NCBI RefSeq assembly: GCF_020889785.1
Contig: NZ_JACMYK010000018.1
Location: 20,100-84,099 of the forward strand
DNA: 64,000 nucleotides
Direction: 5' to 3'
From: Bradyrhizobium acaciae
GTDB lineage: Bacteria > Pseudomonadota > Alphaproteobacteria > Rhizobiales > Xanthobacteraceae
In this document: piece after piece, positions 9,629-18,532 of the stretch
Layout: the number at the start of each line of letters is the position of its first letter
Position numbering within the stretch: position 1 is the stretch's first letter
Translations under genes and position numbers: made by a program
Notes under the pieces: model-generated
Seen by the model: only the letters and a program-made list of their open reading frames with translations
Told to the model about the DNA's origin: nothing
Databases searched by the model: none

Positions 9629-12535
9629 ATGAGCAAAGACAAGAACTCTCCGCCGCAGGGCTACGGTCACGACGCCAGGGGCGCGGCCGGAGGAAGCAAT
9701 GCCCCAGATGGTCGCGTCACCGTCACGCACAGCGAGCCGATCGGCAAGGTCGGCGGAACGGGCGGCGGCCCGCAGACGATTCAGTTCGAGCTCGACGGCC
9801 AACAGGTCGAAGCGCGCGTCGGCGAAACCATCTGGCAGGTCGCCAAGCGCCAGGGCACCGAGATCCCGCATCTCTGTTATTCGCCCGCGCCGGACTATCG
9901 GCCTGACGGCAATTGCCGCGCCTGCATGGTCGAGATCGAAGGCGAGCGCGTGCTGGCGGCATCCTGCAAGCGGACGCCTTCGGTCGGCATGAAGGTGAAG
10001 TCGGCGAGCCAGCGCGCGGTCGCTGCGCAGAAGATGGTGATGGAGCTGCTCGTCGCCGACCAGCCGGCGCGCGAGACCTCGCACGATCCGGATTCGAAAT
10101 TCTGGCACTGGGCGGAGAAGACCGGCGTCACCGAGAGCCGCTTCCCCGCAACCGAGCGCTGGCACGCCGACACCAGCCATCCGGCGATGCGCGTCAATCT
10201 CGACGCCTGCATCCAGTGCGGCCTGTGCGTGCGGGCGTGCCGCGAGGTGCAGGTCAACGACGTGATCGGCATGGCTTATCGTAGTCACGGCTCGAAAATC
10301 GTCTTCGACTTCGACGATCCGATGGGAGAGTCCACCTGCGTCGCCTGCGGTGAGTGCGTCCAGGCCTGCCCGACGGGGGCACTGATGCCGGCCGTCATGC
10401 TCGACGACAAGCAGACGCGCGTCACCTGGCCCGACAAGAAGGTGGACTCGCTCTGCCCGTATTGCGGCGTCGGCTGCCAGGTCACCTACCAGGTCAAGGA
10501 CGAGAAGGTGATCTACGCGGAAGGCCGTGACGGTCCCGCCAATCACAACCGGCTCTGCGTCAAGGGCCGCTTCGGCTTCGACTACATCCATCATCCCAAT
10601 CGCCTGACCAAGCCGCTGGTGCGGCTGCCGGGCGTCAGGAAGGATGCCAACGACCAGGTCGATCCGGCAAATCCCTACACCCATTTCCGCGAAGCGACCT
10701 GGGAAGAGGCGCTCGATCTTGCAGCAGCAGGCCTGCGAAAAATCCGCGACGAGAAGGGCGCCAAGGCGCTCGCCGGCTTCGGCTCGGCCAAGGGCTCGAA
10801 CGAGGAAGCCTATCTGTTCCAGAAGCTCGTCCGTACCGGCTTCGGCTCCAACAATGTCGATCACTGCACGCGGCTGTGTCACGCCTCGTCGGTGGCGGCG
10901 CTGTTCGAGGGATTGAGCTCCGGCGCAGTGTCGGCGCCGTTCGCAGCCGCCGCCGATGCCGAGGTGATCTGGGTGATCGGCGCCAATCCGACCGTGAACC
11001 ATCCGGTCGCCGCGACCTACATCAAGAACGCCGCCAAGCGCGGCGCCAAGCTGTACGTGATGGACCCGCGGCGGCAGACGCTGTCGCGCCATGCCACCAA
11101 GCATCTCGCCTTCAAGCCGGGCAGCGACGTCGCGATGCTGAACGCGATGATCCACACCATCATCACCGAAGGCCTGACCGACGAGCAGTACATCGCCGGC
11201 TATACCGAGGGCTACGACGACCTCAAGGCGAAGATCCAGGAGTTCACGCCGGAGCGCATGTCGCAGATCTGCGGCATTCCCGCCGAGACGCTGCGCGAGG
11301 TCGCGCGTGCCTATGCCCGTGCCAAGTCGTCGATCATCTTCTGGGGCATGGGCATCAGCCAGCATGTCCACGGCACCGACAATGCGCGCTGCCTGATCGC
11401 GCTGGCGCTCATCACAGGGCAGGTCGGCCGCCCCGGCACCGGGCTGCATCCGCTGCGCGGCCAGAACAACGTGCAGGGCGCCTCTGACGCCGGCCTGATC
11501 CCGATGTTCCTGCCGGACTACCAGCCCGTCGGCCGCGACGACATGCGCGGCGCCTTCGAGAAGCTGTGGGGGCAGGAGCTCGATCCGGTGCGAGGGCTGA
11601 CCGTCGTCGAGATCATGAACGCGATCCACGCCGGCGAAATCCACGGCATGTATGTCGAGGGCGAGAACCCTGCGATGTCCGATCCGGACTTGCAGCACGC
11701 ACGCGAGGCGCTGGCCAGGCTCGACCATCTCGTCGTGCAGGATCTGTTCGTCACCGAGACCGCGTTCCACGCCGACGTCATCCTGCCTGCCTCGGCATTC
11801 GCAGAGAAGTCCGGCTCCTTCACCAACACCGATCGCCGCGTGCAGCTAGCGCGCGAGGTGATCAAGCCGCCGGGCGATGCGCGGCAGGATCTCTGGATCA
11901 TCCAGGAGATCGCCAAGCGGATGGGACTGCCCTGGAATTATGCGGGGCCGGGCGCGGTCTTCACCGAGATGGCGCAGCTGATGCCGTCGCTGAAGAACAT
12001 CACCTGGGAGCGCCTGGTCCGTGAGGGTGCGGTGACTTATCCGGTCGACGATCCCGACATGCCCGGCAACGAGATCATCTTCACCACCGGATTCCCGACC
12101 GAGAGCGGCCGCGGCAAGATCGTGCCGGCCAAAGTGATCCCGCCGGATGAATTGCCGGACGACGAATATCCGATGGTGCTGTCGACCGGCCGCGTGCTCG
12201 AGCACTGGCACACCGGCTCGATGACACGTCGTGCGCAGGTGCTCGACCAGATCGAGCCCGAAGCGGTGGCGTTCATGACGCCGAAGGACATGCGCAAGAA
12301 GGGGCTCGCGCCGGGCGACTTCATCCGTCTCGAGACCCGCCGCGGCGCGGTCGAGGTCAAGGTGCGCGCCGACCGCGACGTGCCCGAGAACATGGTCTTC
12401 ATGCCGTTCTGCTACGCGGAAGCGGCGGCCAACCTGTTGACCAACCCGGCGCTCGATCCGTTCGGCAAGATCCCGGAGTTCAAGTTCTGCGCCGTCCGCG
12501 CCGAGAAGATCGATATCCGCACCGCGGCGGAGTAG
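9629..12535 (+). CDS. fdh1A: NAD-dependent formate dehydrogenase alpha subunit, Mo/W-bis-MGD
   Basis: A protein of 968 residues that oxidises formate to CO2 in the cytoplasm. The first 60 residues are a low-complexity extension. A NuoG-like 2Fe-2S domain follows (HLCYS, NCRACM near 82-99), then two 4Fe-4S clusters (ACIQCGLCVRAC near 194 and TCVACGECVQACPTG near 240) and the cofactor-domain cluster CPYCGVGC near 276. The metal ligand is Cys417 in RLCHASS, followed by the conserved His; there is no in-frame TGA, so it is not a selenoprotein. The C-terminal molydopterin-binding domain has STGRVLEHWHTGSMTRR. It lies 36 bases after the beta gene. Whether it holds Mo or W cannot be read from sequence; FDH1 of M. 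extorquens is a tungsten enzyme. Confidence 0.93.
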   Translation: MSKDKNSPPQGYGHDARGAAGGSNAPDGRVTVTHSEPIGKVGGTGGGPQTIQFELDGQQVEARVGETIWQVAKRQGTEIPHLCYSPAPDYRPDGNCRACMVEIEGERVLAASCKRTPSVGMKVKSASQRAVAAQKMVMELLVADQPARETSHDPDSKFWHWAEKTGVTESRFPATERWHADTSHPAMRVNLDACIQCGLCVRACREVQVNDVIGMAYRSHGSKIVFDFDDPMGESTCVACGECVQACPTGALMPAVMLDDKQTRVTWPDKKVDSLCPYCGVGCQVTYQVKDEKVIYAEGRDGPANHNRLCVKGRFGFDYIHHPNRLTKPLVRLPGVRKDANDQVDPANPYTHFREATWEEALDLAAAGLRKIRDEKGAKALAGFGSAKGSNEEAYLFQKLVRTGFGSNNVDHCTRLCHASSVAALFEGLSSGAVSAPFAAAADAEVIWVIGANPTVNHPVAATYIKNAAKRGAKLYVMDPRRQTLSRHATKHLAFKPGSDVAMLNAMIHTIITEGLTDEQYIAGYTEGYDDLKAKIQEFTPERMSQICGIPAETLREVARAYARAKSSIIFWGMGISQHVHGTDNARCLIALALITGQVGRPGTGLHPLRGQNNVQGASDAGLIPMFLPDYQPVGRDDMRGAFEKLWGQELDPVRGLTVVEIMNAIHAGEIHGMYVEGENPAMSDPDLQHAREALARLDHLVVQDLFVTETAFHADVILPASAFAEKSGSFTNTDRRVQLAREVIKPPGDARQDLWIIQEIAKRMGLPWNYAGPGAVFTEMAQLMPSLKNITWERLVREGAVTYPVDDPDMPGNEIIFTTGFPTESGRGKIVPAKVIPPDELPDDEYPMVLSTGRVLEHWHTGSMTRRAQVLDQIEPEAVAFMTPKDMRKKGLAPGDFIRLETRRGAVEVKVRADRDVPENMVFMPFCYAEAAANLLTNPALDPFGKIPEFKFCAVRAEKIDIRTAAE

Positions 12536-12562
12536 CGGCGCCGAAATGGAGGCGGGACTTGC

Positions 12563-12748
12563 TCAACGCGGTCTATAGTCCTGCTCCGAGTTGGACCATG
12601 CCGCATACAAGATGATCGCGAGGATGATGCCCAGAAAGATTGATAGCACCCAGTGATTGACGACGAAGCCCAGAATCCCAAAGATCGCAAGAGTGCCATA
12701 CCACACGCCCAAGGCCACGAAGCCGGCGATGGCCTGCATAATATCCAT
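12563..12748 (-). CDS. small two-span membrane protein
   Basis: A 61-residue protein made almost wholly of two hydrophobic helices (about 5-28 and 31-50) ending in a charged tail, SEQDYRPR. The ATG at 12748 is preceded at the right distance by GGGAGG, a near-perfect ribosome site, which makes a real small gene likely. It lies convergent to the formate dehydrogenase alpha gene. I do not recognise a family and propose no function beyond an inner-membrane location. Confidence 0.6.
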   Translation of the reverse strand: MDIMQAIAGFVALGVWYGTLAIFGILGFVVNHWVLSIFLGIILAIILYAAWSNSEQDYRPR

Positions 12749-12840
12749 TTGAACCTCCCGAGCATGCGAGCCTGGCGCGGCGAATGTGAGCTTGGTCGGA
12801 GATATTCGCGAAGCACGCGTAGCCTACCACAGCATCCGCA

Positions 12841-13437
12841 TCATTGGCCGAGCAGCATGTCGGCCTTTGAGGATAAGTCGCACGAAGCTTGCACGGGCTT
12901 CGATTGGAGCGGCCGGAGTAGTGCCTCCTGAATCTCTGCCTTTGGAGCTTTGATATACAGGAAGCGTACTGCGATAGTTTCTGGCTTGAAGGAGTTTGCG
13001 ATCCTGCTCCGCCAATGCAGAGTGTCAGAAAAACCAGATTCGATCTGAAAGCGAAGCATCACTGCCGTCTTTCTTGTCCCGAAGCCGCCCGCAAAAGTGA
13101 CGTCCTTGATCTCCTTCCAGGGAATCACGTCGTCGGAAGCAACGCAGTATTTGAACCCTTCAGATGAGACGATCAGGGCCGGACCACCAACCGTAAGTGT
13201 CTTGAAAAGGCTTCCAGCGTACGCGCAAACGATACCAAGGACTCCGCCAAAGATGACGGCCGCAAAAAAGCACATGACGGATTCGCCCAAATGCTGCGGA
13301 AATTCCATGGCCAAGCCTGCGAACGCGGCTGCGAATGTCAGGCAGATGAAGGCAAAGATCAGGATGATAGCCAAAAACCCGATCAGACAGATCGTCACCG
13401 AGAGCCGATTTACGGCGAAGCTGCGATCTTGGGTCAT
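12841..13437 (-). CDS. two-span membrane protein with a PH-like C-terminal domain
   Basis: About 198 residues from the ATG at 13437. Two membrane helices (roughly 12-40 and 52-80) are followed by a soluble domain with the pattern ALIVSSEGF, VIPWKEIKDV, FLYIK. This resembles the small membrane proteins with a pleckstrin-like beta domain (STM3941-like) seen across proteobacteria. The open frame continues 69 codons upstream, but those residues are arginine-rich and overlap the start of the divergent ModA-like gene, so the internal start is preferred. No function is known. Confidence 0.6.
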   Translation of the reverse strand: MTQDRSFAVNRLSVTICLIGFLAIILIFAFICLTFAAAFAGLAMEFPQHLGESVMCFFAAVIFGGVLGIVCAYAGSLFKTLTVGGPALIVSSEGFKYCVASDDVIPWKEIKDVTFAGGFGTRKTAVMLRFQIESGFSDTLHWRSRIANSFKPETIAVRFLYIKAPKAEIQEALLRPLQSKPVQASCDLSSKADMLLGQ

Positions 13438-13601
13438 TGAATGATCCGGAGTCAGTCGCCACGCGGCGCGCTGATTAGAGCGTACCTCGCAGAGGTTGTC
13501 GAGCGGATCATCTTCAATCCGCATTCGGCGCGGGTGTCGGCACTGAACCTTGTCAGCGTGCTCGGCAATGCTAGTTTCCCTGGCAACCAGAGGAATGCGC
13601 A

Positions 13602-14378
13602 ATGACCGAGCGAGCCGCCACGGACGCTGCACCGGCGCCGGCAATCGCCGAGACTTCCGGAACGATCAAGGTCATCATTTCCGGCGGCTTCGCTGCGGTG
13701 TACCGGGAGGTGCTGCCTGAGTTCGAGCGAAGCGCCGGCATCAAGGTGGAAACCGGATCGGGCGCGTCGGAGGGCATCGGTCCGAAGAAGATCAGGCACC
13801 AGCTTGCGAACGGCATCAAGGCGGACGTGGTGGTCCTCTCGCGCGAGGGATTGCGAACGCTGATCGAAGACGGACGGATTCGTGCGGGCTCCGATACCGG
13901 CCTGGCGACGGCGCCTCTGGCCGCCGCGGTTCGGGCGGGCTGTCCCAAGCCCGATATCGGCGATGACATCGCGCTCAGGAACGCCTTGATCGCTGCGGGC
14001 CAAATCGTGGCGCCGAGCAGCACGAGCGGACAGTTCGTCCGCGACAAGGTCTTCCCGAAGCTGAACCTGCCGGACACGGTGAAGCTCACGCTGGAGGCGC
14101 GTGGGACCGAAGCGGCCGAAGCGCTGCGGGCAGGCAAGGCCAATTTCTCGATCGGGCCGACCAGCGAACTGGTTCAGGAGAGCGGCATCGAACTCGTCGG
14201 TCTGCTGCCTGCAAATCTCCAGCTCGTCCAAACCTTCACGGCCGCGGTCGTCAGCGACTCCAGGGCGCCTGAAGCAGCCATGCGCCTGATCGGGTTTCTT
14301 GCCTCGGACAGCGATATCTTGCGCGCGGCTATCGAGCGGGCCGGCATGGAGCGGCCGCGCGGCGAGGCCTCGTGCTGA
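13602..14378 (+). CDS. ModA-like substrate-binding protein without a visible signal peptide
   Basis: A 258-residue type 2 periplasmic-binding fold. IKVIISGGFAAVYREVLPEF near residue 22, GASEGIGPKKI, ADVVVLSREGL, VAPSSTSGQFV and a C-terminal helix-rich segment fit the molybdate-binding (ModA-like) group. Unlike true ModA, the N-terminus (MTERAATDAAPAPAIAETSG) has no hydrophobic export segment, and a TAG ten codons upstream blocks a longer form. It may therefore act in the cytoplasm. No permease or ATPase gene lies next to it. Its place after the formate dehydrogenase and molybdenum-cofactor genes hints at oxyanion sensing or storage, which is only inference. Confidence 0.7.
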   Translation: MTERAATDAAPAPAIAETSGTIKVIISGGFAAVYREVLPEFERSAGIKVETGSGASEGIGPKKIRHQLANGIKADVVVLSREGLRTLIEDGRIRAGSDTGLATAPLAAAVRAGCPKPDIGDDIALRNALIAAGQIVAPSSTSGQFVRDKVFPKLNLPDTVKLTLEARGTEAAEALRAGKANFSIGPTSELVQESGIELVGLLPANLQLVQTFTAAVVSDSRAPEAAMRLIGFLASDSDILRAAIERAGMERPRGEASC

Positions 14379-14390
14379 CGCACGCGGGTC

Positions 14391-14924
14391 TCAGTGATCG
14401 CCGGGGGCTACGTTGAGCGGTGCGCCACCGGTCGAAATCGGACCTGCCGGCTTTGCAGCCCGAGCCGGCGGCTTTTTGGGCTTCGCGGCGGCCGGCGCGA
14501 CTGGTGCATGCGGTTGCTCGGCCGCTGCCGCGGCAACTGCTGGCGCCGGTACCGGAGCAGGGCGCTGGAGCGCGTCGACCTTCGATGTCAGGGCCGCCAG
14601 CTGGTCGACCAGGGTTCTCACCTGCGCCTGCTGGTCCGCGACCGACTTGTTGAGGGCGCCGATGTCATCCTCGAGCTTCTGCTGGGTCGCGATCAGATCC
14701 GGCAGCGCCTCCTTGTCGCCCACGGCTGCCGCTCTTTCGCCAGCCGCTGCGTTGCCCAGCGAGGGAACCAGTAGCGCGATTTGCGGCCATGCGTAGACAC
14801 CCCCGGCGCCCGCAAGGGCGAGGATGATGACGATCAACAGGAACCACGGCCAGCGGCGGCGAGCGGCAGGGGGCAGGCTTGACGGCGCATGGCTGTGCCA
14901 TGCCTGATCGGAATCGTTGGTCAC
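14391..14924 (-). CDS. single-span membrane protein with coiled coil and Ala/Pro-rich tail
   Basis: A 177-residue protein beginning at a GTG with AGGAAG upstream. A Pro-rich cytoplasmic start is followed by one membrane helix (about 24-48), then a segment (about 75-115) with heptad-like spacing that should form a coiled coil, then a low-complexity Ala/Pro/Lys tail. This layout is common for small inner-membrane proteins reaching into the periplasm. I recognise no named family. It diverges from the ExoD gene with only about 40-65 bases between starts, so the two share a control region. Confidence 0.6.
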   Translation of the reverse strand: MTNDSDQAWHSHAPSSLPPAARRRWPWFLLIVIILALAGAGGVYAWPQIALLVPSLGNAAAGERAAAVGDKEALPDLIATQQKLEDDIGALNKSVADQQAQVRTLVDQLAALTSKVDALQRPAPVPAPAVAAAAAEQPHAPVAPAAAKPKKPPARAAKPAGPISTGGAPLNVAPGDH

Positions 14925-14962
14925 CCATGCTTCCTAGTCTGCTTCGGCAGCTGTTGCAATCG

Positions 14963-15601
14963 ATGCCGAGTCTGACCACTTTGGCTTGCATGTCCCCCTC
15001 GTCCGGAGCCCCATTGGCGCCCACACATACGTCCCAACTTCTTGAGGAACTCGTCGCTCAAGCACCGGACGGCCCCGTCGATCTCGAATGGCTCCTCAGC
15101 AACCTGGACAAGCGGTCGTTCGGCCTTCTCCTGCTGCTCCTGGGGCTGCTGGTGATCATTCCCGGCGTCGCGACCATCGCGACGCTGGCGCTGCTGTTTC
15201 CGGCGGTCGAGATGATGCTCGGCCACAGCGCGCCGTCGTTCCCGCGTTTCGTCTCGAAGCGACAGTTCGACTTCAAGCGCTTCAAGCGATTCACCGTCCT
15301 CGTCCGCCCGATGCTCCAGGCGATCGAGCGTCTCAGCCGACCGCGCTGGGATGCTCGTCGCGATGTGATCGACCGCCTCGTCGGACTGGTCGTGTTTCTG
15401 CTGGCCTTCTCGGCAGGCTGGCCGCTGCCTCTGGTCAACGTCATTCCGGGAATGGTGGTCGTCCTGATTGCGATCGCCTACCTGCAGGAGGACGGCCTGT
15501 TGCTGGCGATTGCGATGGCGGCAGCGCTGATTTCCCTGGCTGGGCTCGGATGGACGCTGTGGGCATCGTTCACTGCCGTGATGAACTGGATGGGGCTGTG
15601 A
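14963..15601 (+). CDS. exoD: ExoD family membrane protein
   Basis: About 212 residues. The conserved ExoD core starts with TSQLLEELV, VDLEWLLSNLDKRSFGLLLLLLGL and IPGVATIATLALLFPAVEMMLG, followed by FKRFTVLVRPMLQAIERLSRPR and several C-terminal membrane helices. ExoD was named for its effect on exopolysaccharide and alkali tolerance in Sinorhizobium; its biochemical role is unknown. Two in-frame ATG codons (14963 and 14990) are possible starts, neither with a strong ribosome site. An upstream ATG at 14879 would overlap the divergent gene and is unlikely. Confidence 0.8.
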   Translation: MPSLTTLACMSPSSGAPLAPTHTSQLLEELVAQAPDGPVDLEWLLSNLDKRSFGLLLLLLGLLVIIPGVATIATLALLFPAVEMMLGHSAPSFPRFVSKRQFDFKRFKRFTVLVRPMLQAIERLSRPRWDARRDVIDRLVGLVVFLLAFSAGWPLPLVNVIPGMVVVLIAIAYLQEDGLLLAIAMAAALISLAGLGWTLWASFTAVMNWMGL

Positions 15602-15749
15602 CGTTCGACGGCAGGGGCAGAGCCCAGGGCGGTCCAAGGTAAGGTCCAGCGCGGCTCTATGTCCTGACACGGGGGTCGACATCTCGCGCGGGCATGATCA
15701 TTATCTCGCCGGACGTCGCGGCAAACAGCGACGCGAATGGGGAGAACAA

Positions 15750-16961
15750 ATGCGTTGCATCACGCTCGCGGCAATCGCCGCACTCAGCCTTGCTTCCACG
15801 TCGGCGATTCTCGCTGCCGACAAGAAGTACGATCCCGGCGCCAGCGATACCGAAATCAAGATCGGGCAGACCATGCCTTACAGCGGTCCGGCCTCGGCGT
15901 ATGGCACGCAGGGCAGGGCTGAGGCCGCCTATTGGAAGATGATCAACAGCCAGGGCGGCATCAACGGCCGGAAGATCACGCTCCTGAGCATGGACGACGG
16001 CTACAGCCCGCCGAAGACGGTGGAGCAGACCCGCAAGCTCGTGGAGCAGGATGAGATCCTTGCCAACATCGGCTCACTCGGCACGCCGACCAATTCGTCG
16101 ATTCAAAAATATCTGAACGGCAAGAAGATCCCGCATCTGCTGATCTCCACCGGGGCCTCGAAGTGGAACGACCCGAAGGAGTTTCCCTGGACCACGCCGT
16201 TCTATCCGCCCTATGCGCAGGAAGCGAAGATCTACGCCAAGTACATCGCCAAGGAGCTGCCCAACGCCAAGATCGGCGTGATCTATCAGAACGACGATTT
16301 CGGCAAGGATTATCTGAAGGGCTTCAAGGAAGGGCTGGTAGAGAAGGCCGGCCTGATCGTCAAGGAGCTCAGCTACGAGGTGACCGATCCGACGATCGAT
16401 TCCCAGATCGTCAATCTGAAGGCCGCGGGCGCCGACGTGCTGATGACGATCACGACGCCGAAGTTCGGCGCGCAGGCGATCCGCAAGGTTACCGATCTCG
16501 CCTGGAAGCCGACGCACTTCATCGTCTCGGTCGCCAGTTCGATCGGCGGGGTGCTCGAGCCTGCCGGCCTGGAAGCATCCACTGGCCTCATGACGGCGCT
16601 CGCGACCAAGGTGGTGGGCGACCCGGCGTGGGACACCGACAAGGGCGTGCAGGACTATCTCGCCTTCATGAAGCAGTGGTATCCGGAAGGCAATCCGATC
16701 GATGGCAGCAACCAGATCGGTTATCTGTCGGCGCAGTTCACCGCCATCATCCTGAAGAACTGCGGTGACGAGCTGACGCGCGAGAACCTGCTGAAGCAGG
16801 CCACCAACCTGAGCAAGGTCTCGCTGCCGCTGCTGCTTCCGGGCATCACGGTCTCGGTGTCGCCGACCAACTATTCCACCTTCGACACGTTCAAGCTCGC
16901 GAAGTTCGACGGCAAGACCTGGAAGTTCTTCGGGGAGAACATCAGCACCGCGTCGCGCTGA
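15750..16961 (+). CDS. ABC transporter substrate-binding protein, LivJ/LivK family
   Basis: A 403-residue type 1 periplasmic-binding protein with a signal peptide (MRCITLAAIAALSLASTSAI, cleavage near LAADKK). The family start EIKIGQTMPYSGPASAYGT and the EAAYWKMINSQGGINGRKI block are typical of branched-chain amino acid and aromatic-acid binding proteins in Bradyrhizobium. It would bind a small carboxylate or amide in the periplasm. No permease or ATPase genes are adjacent, so it is a solo binding protein. A perfect 11-bp hairpin lies just after its stop. Confidence 0.87.
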   Translation: MRCITLAAIAALSLASTSAILAADKKYDPGASDTEIKIGQTMPYSGPASAYGTQGRAEAAYWKMINSQGGINGRKITLLSMDDGYSPPKTVEQTRKLVEQDEILANIGSLGTPTNSSIQKYLNGKKIPHLLISTGASKWNDPKEFPWTTPFYPPYAQEAKIYAKYIAKELPNAKIGVIYQNDDFGKDYLKGFKEGLVEKAGLIVKELSYEVTDPTIDSQIVNLKAAGADVLMTITTPKFGAQAIRKVTDLAWKPTHFIVSVASSIGGVLEPAGLEASTGLMTALATKVVGDPAWDTDKGVQDYLAFMKQWYPEGNPIDGSNQIGYLSAQFTAIILKNCGDELTRENLLKQATNLSKVSLPLLLPGITVSVSPTNYSTFDTFKLAKFDGKTWKFFGENISTASR

Positions 16962-16994
16962 CGACAAGTGAGCGGCGGCCACGCTGCTTGGCAT

Positions 16995-17029
16995 CCAGGG
17001 GACGCGGCAAAGGCGGCTGCGTCCCCTGG
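16995..17029 (+). terminator. strong hairpin after the LivJ-like gene
   Basis: CCAGGGGACGC at 16995-17005 pairs perfectly with GCGTCCCCTGG at 17019-17029 around a 13-base loop, 33 bases after the stop codon. There is no T run after it, so it may work as a Rho-assisted or RNA-protecting hairpin rather than a classical terminator. Confidence 0.6.
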
Positions 17030-17105
17030 AGTGCTCACCTGCCGACGTTTCCCACGGACCAGTCTTGAGGTAGCCTGTCGCGCCCTTGAACGTGACGAGC
17101 CGGCC

Positions 17106-17798
17106 ATGCTCACGCTCTATTCCTATCCGCCGTTGTTCGGCGTCGCCGACAACAATGGCTACGGCCTGAAGGTGTTCGCCTTTCTGAAGCTCGCCGGCGT
17201 GCCGTTCCGGCATGAGCACATCTTTGATGCCTCGAAGGCGCCGCGCCAGCAATTGCCCTATATCGTCGATGGCGATGACAGCGTCGGCGACAGCGAGACC
17301 ATCATCGCCTATGTCACCGAAAAATACCGCGTGACGCTGGATGCGGCGCTGACGCCGGCGCAACGCACGACCAATCTCCTCGTCACCCGCACGCTCGACG
17401 ATCTCTACTGGGTGATGTCCTATTCGCGCTGGCAGGACGAGCGCTTCTGGCCCCAGTTCCGCGACGCGCTCAAGCGCGAGCATCCGGGCCTCACCGACGA
17501 CGGGTTGGTGAAGGCCAAGGCGTTCAACGCCCAGCGCTACTACTACCAAGGCATCGGCCGCTTCTCGCCCGACGCCGCGATGGCCCGCGGGCTCGCTGAT
17601 CTCGCCGCGCTCGTGAGCCTGATCCCGGCACAAGGCTATGTGCATGGCGACATGCCGACGAGCATCGACGCCGGTATCTATGGCTTCGCGGCCAACATCT
17701 ATTTCTACGGCATCGAGACTCCGTTGAAGACATTCGTGGTTTCGCATAATGCTCTGGCACGACATTGCCGCGCCATCCACGCGGCCATCAATGCGTGA
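17106..17798 (+). CDS. glutathione S-transferase-like protein (metaxin/FAX type)
   Basis: A 230-residue protein from the ATG at 17106, giving a thioredoxin-like N-terminal domain (LTLYSYPPLFGVADNNGYGL, then LPYIVDGDDSVGDSETIIAYV, the glutathione-contacting SE or DSE turn) and an all-helical C-terminal domain (SIDAGIYGFAANIYFYG). This resembles the metaxin and failed-axon-connections branch of the GST family. It is probably a cytoplasmic detoxification or unknown-function enzyme. The 46 codons upstream in the same frame cover the hairpin and are rejected. Confidence 0.78.
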   Translation: MLTLYSYPPLFGVADNNGYGLKVFAFLKLAGVPFRHEHIFDASKAPRQQLPYIVDGDDSVGDSETIIAYVTEKYRVTLDAALTPAQRTTNLLVTRTLDDLYWVMSYSRWQDERFWPQFRDALKREHPGLTDDGLVKAKAFNAQRYYYQGIGRFSPDAAMARGLADLAALVSLIPAQGYVHGDMPTSIDAGIYGFAANIYFYGIETPLKTFVVSHNALARHCRAIHAAINA

Positions 17799-18242
17799 GC
17801 GCGGACTACGTCAGCCTGCCGATGCCATGCATCTAAAGTATCGCGGGATGTCGTGTTCGTTCGGGGTGTGTTGCTTGTTCGACACGACGGGCAACTCAGC
17901 AAAACCTGTCAACTGCGTCGTGCGAAAATATTTCGGTTTATCAGTAGGCCAACTCGGTATATGGTCTGCCCGTCTCACCCGACACGAGGGGCGCTTCGCG
18001 GTCGTCACGAACGTGGGTCGAGATGCGGTGGACGCTGCGCGTGGTGCTGACGAGAGCACGCGAGGCGGACGGCGAAATCGTGCAGGCCTGACGCCCTAGT
18101 GGTAGGTGTCTTTTCCGATTGCGCAATGCGCGTTGCGAAGACGGTGACAACAAAGCCCAGTCTCGCCGGGGAGAGCACGTATAAGCCGTAAGCCATCGCG
18201 CAGGGGAAGCCGGATTGCTCCGGTTACACCTGTGGTCCTACC

Positions 18243-18323
18243 CCCGAGCTTTCTACCCAATGCTCGGGGCCCATGGGTGCGATCGGCACCCGGCTTTCCC
18301 TGCGCCCTCTGCGAGAGGAGGGC
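18243..18323. repeat. three consecutive small hairpins within a dispersed-repeat-like block
   Basis: CCCGAGC (18243) pairs with GCTCGGG (18262), GGGTGC (18275) with GCACCC (18286), and GCCCTC (18304) with GAGGGC (18318). Three short perfect stems in 80 bases, inside a block that is not coding, fit an intergenic repeat element that folds as RNA or DNA. The genomic copy number is unknown from this window. Confidence 0.45.
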
Positions 18324-18410
18324 GGAACGAAGAGCAAAGCTCGGGCAATCATGTCGCGAGAACGCGGATGTTTGACTCTGTATGACTCGCAGCGGTGCCA
18401 CACACTCGCT

Positions 18411-18532
18411 GTCGTCCCTGCGAAAGCAGGGACCCATAACCACAGATGCTGATTGTTGCGCGATGCTGGAACGACGAGTCCCTTCAACAACGAAAGCCGC
18501 AGAGTATGGGTCCCTGCTTTCGCAGGGACGAC
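18411..18532. repeat. perfect 28-bp inverted repeat (REP pair)
   Basis: The 28 bases at 18411-18438 (key part TCCCTGCGAAAGCAGGGA, itself a palindrome) recur exactly in reverse complement at 18505-18532, 66 bases apart. Two palindromic units in opposite orientation are the classic arrangement of paired REP elements. I recall this GTCCCTGC...GCAGGGAC unit as common between genes in Bradyrhizobium. It lies upstream of the TRAP transporter operon. Confidence 0.75.

Noticed and set aside
10859..10884. Possible selenocysteine site in the formate dehydrogenase alpha subunit
   Set aside because: The metal-ligand codon is TGT (Cys417) followed by His; no in-frame TGA exists, so no selenocysteine insertion is needed.
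9539..11770. Very long minus-strand open frame (743 codons) opposite the formate dehydrogenase alpha gene
   Set aside because: It is antisense to a clearly conserved coding sequence, its residues are Arg, Asp and His-rich without domains, and long antisense frames are expected in GC-rich DNA.
16074..17780. Minus-strand open frame of 568 codons opposite the Liv-binding and GST-like genes
   Set aside because: It spans two real genes and the hairpin between them; the translation has no recognisable fold.
18005..18196. Short minus-strand frame starting MAYGLYVLSPARLG
   Set aside because: I recall this kind of translation as a spurious product of a dispersed repeat in this lineage; no ribosome site and no independent support.
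18411..18532. Repeats near 18.4 kb considered as a CRISPR array
   Set aside because: Only two units, in inverted orientation and each palindromic, with one spacer-like interval; no cas genes. Better explained as a REP pair.
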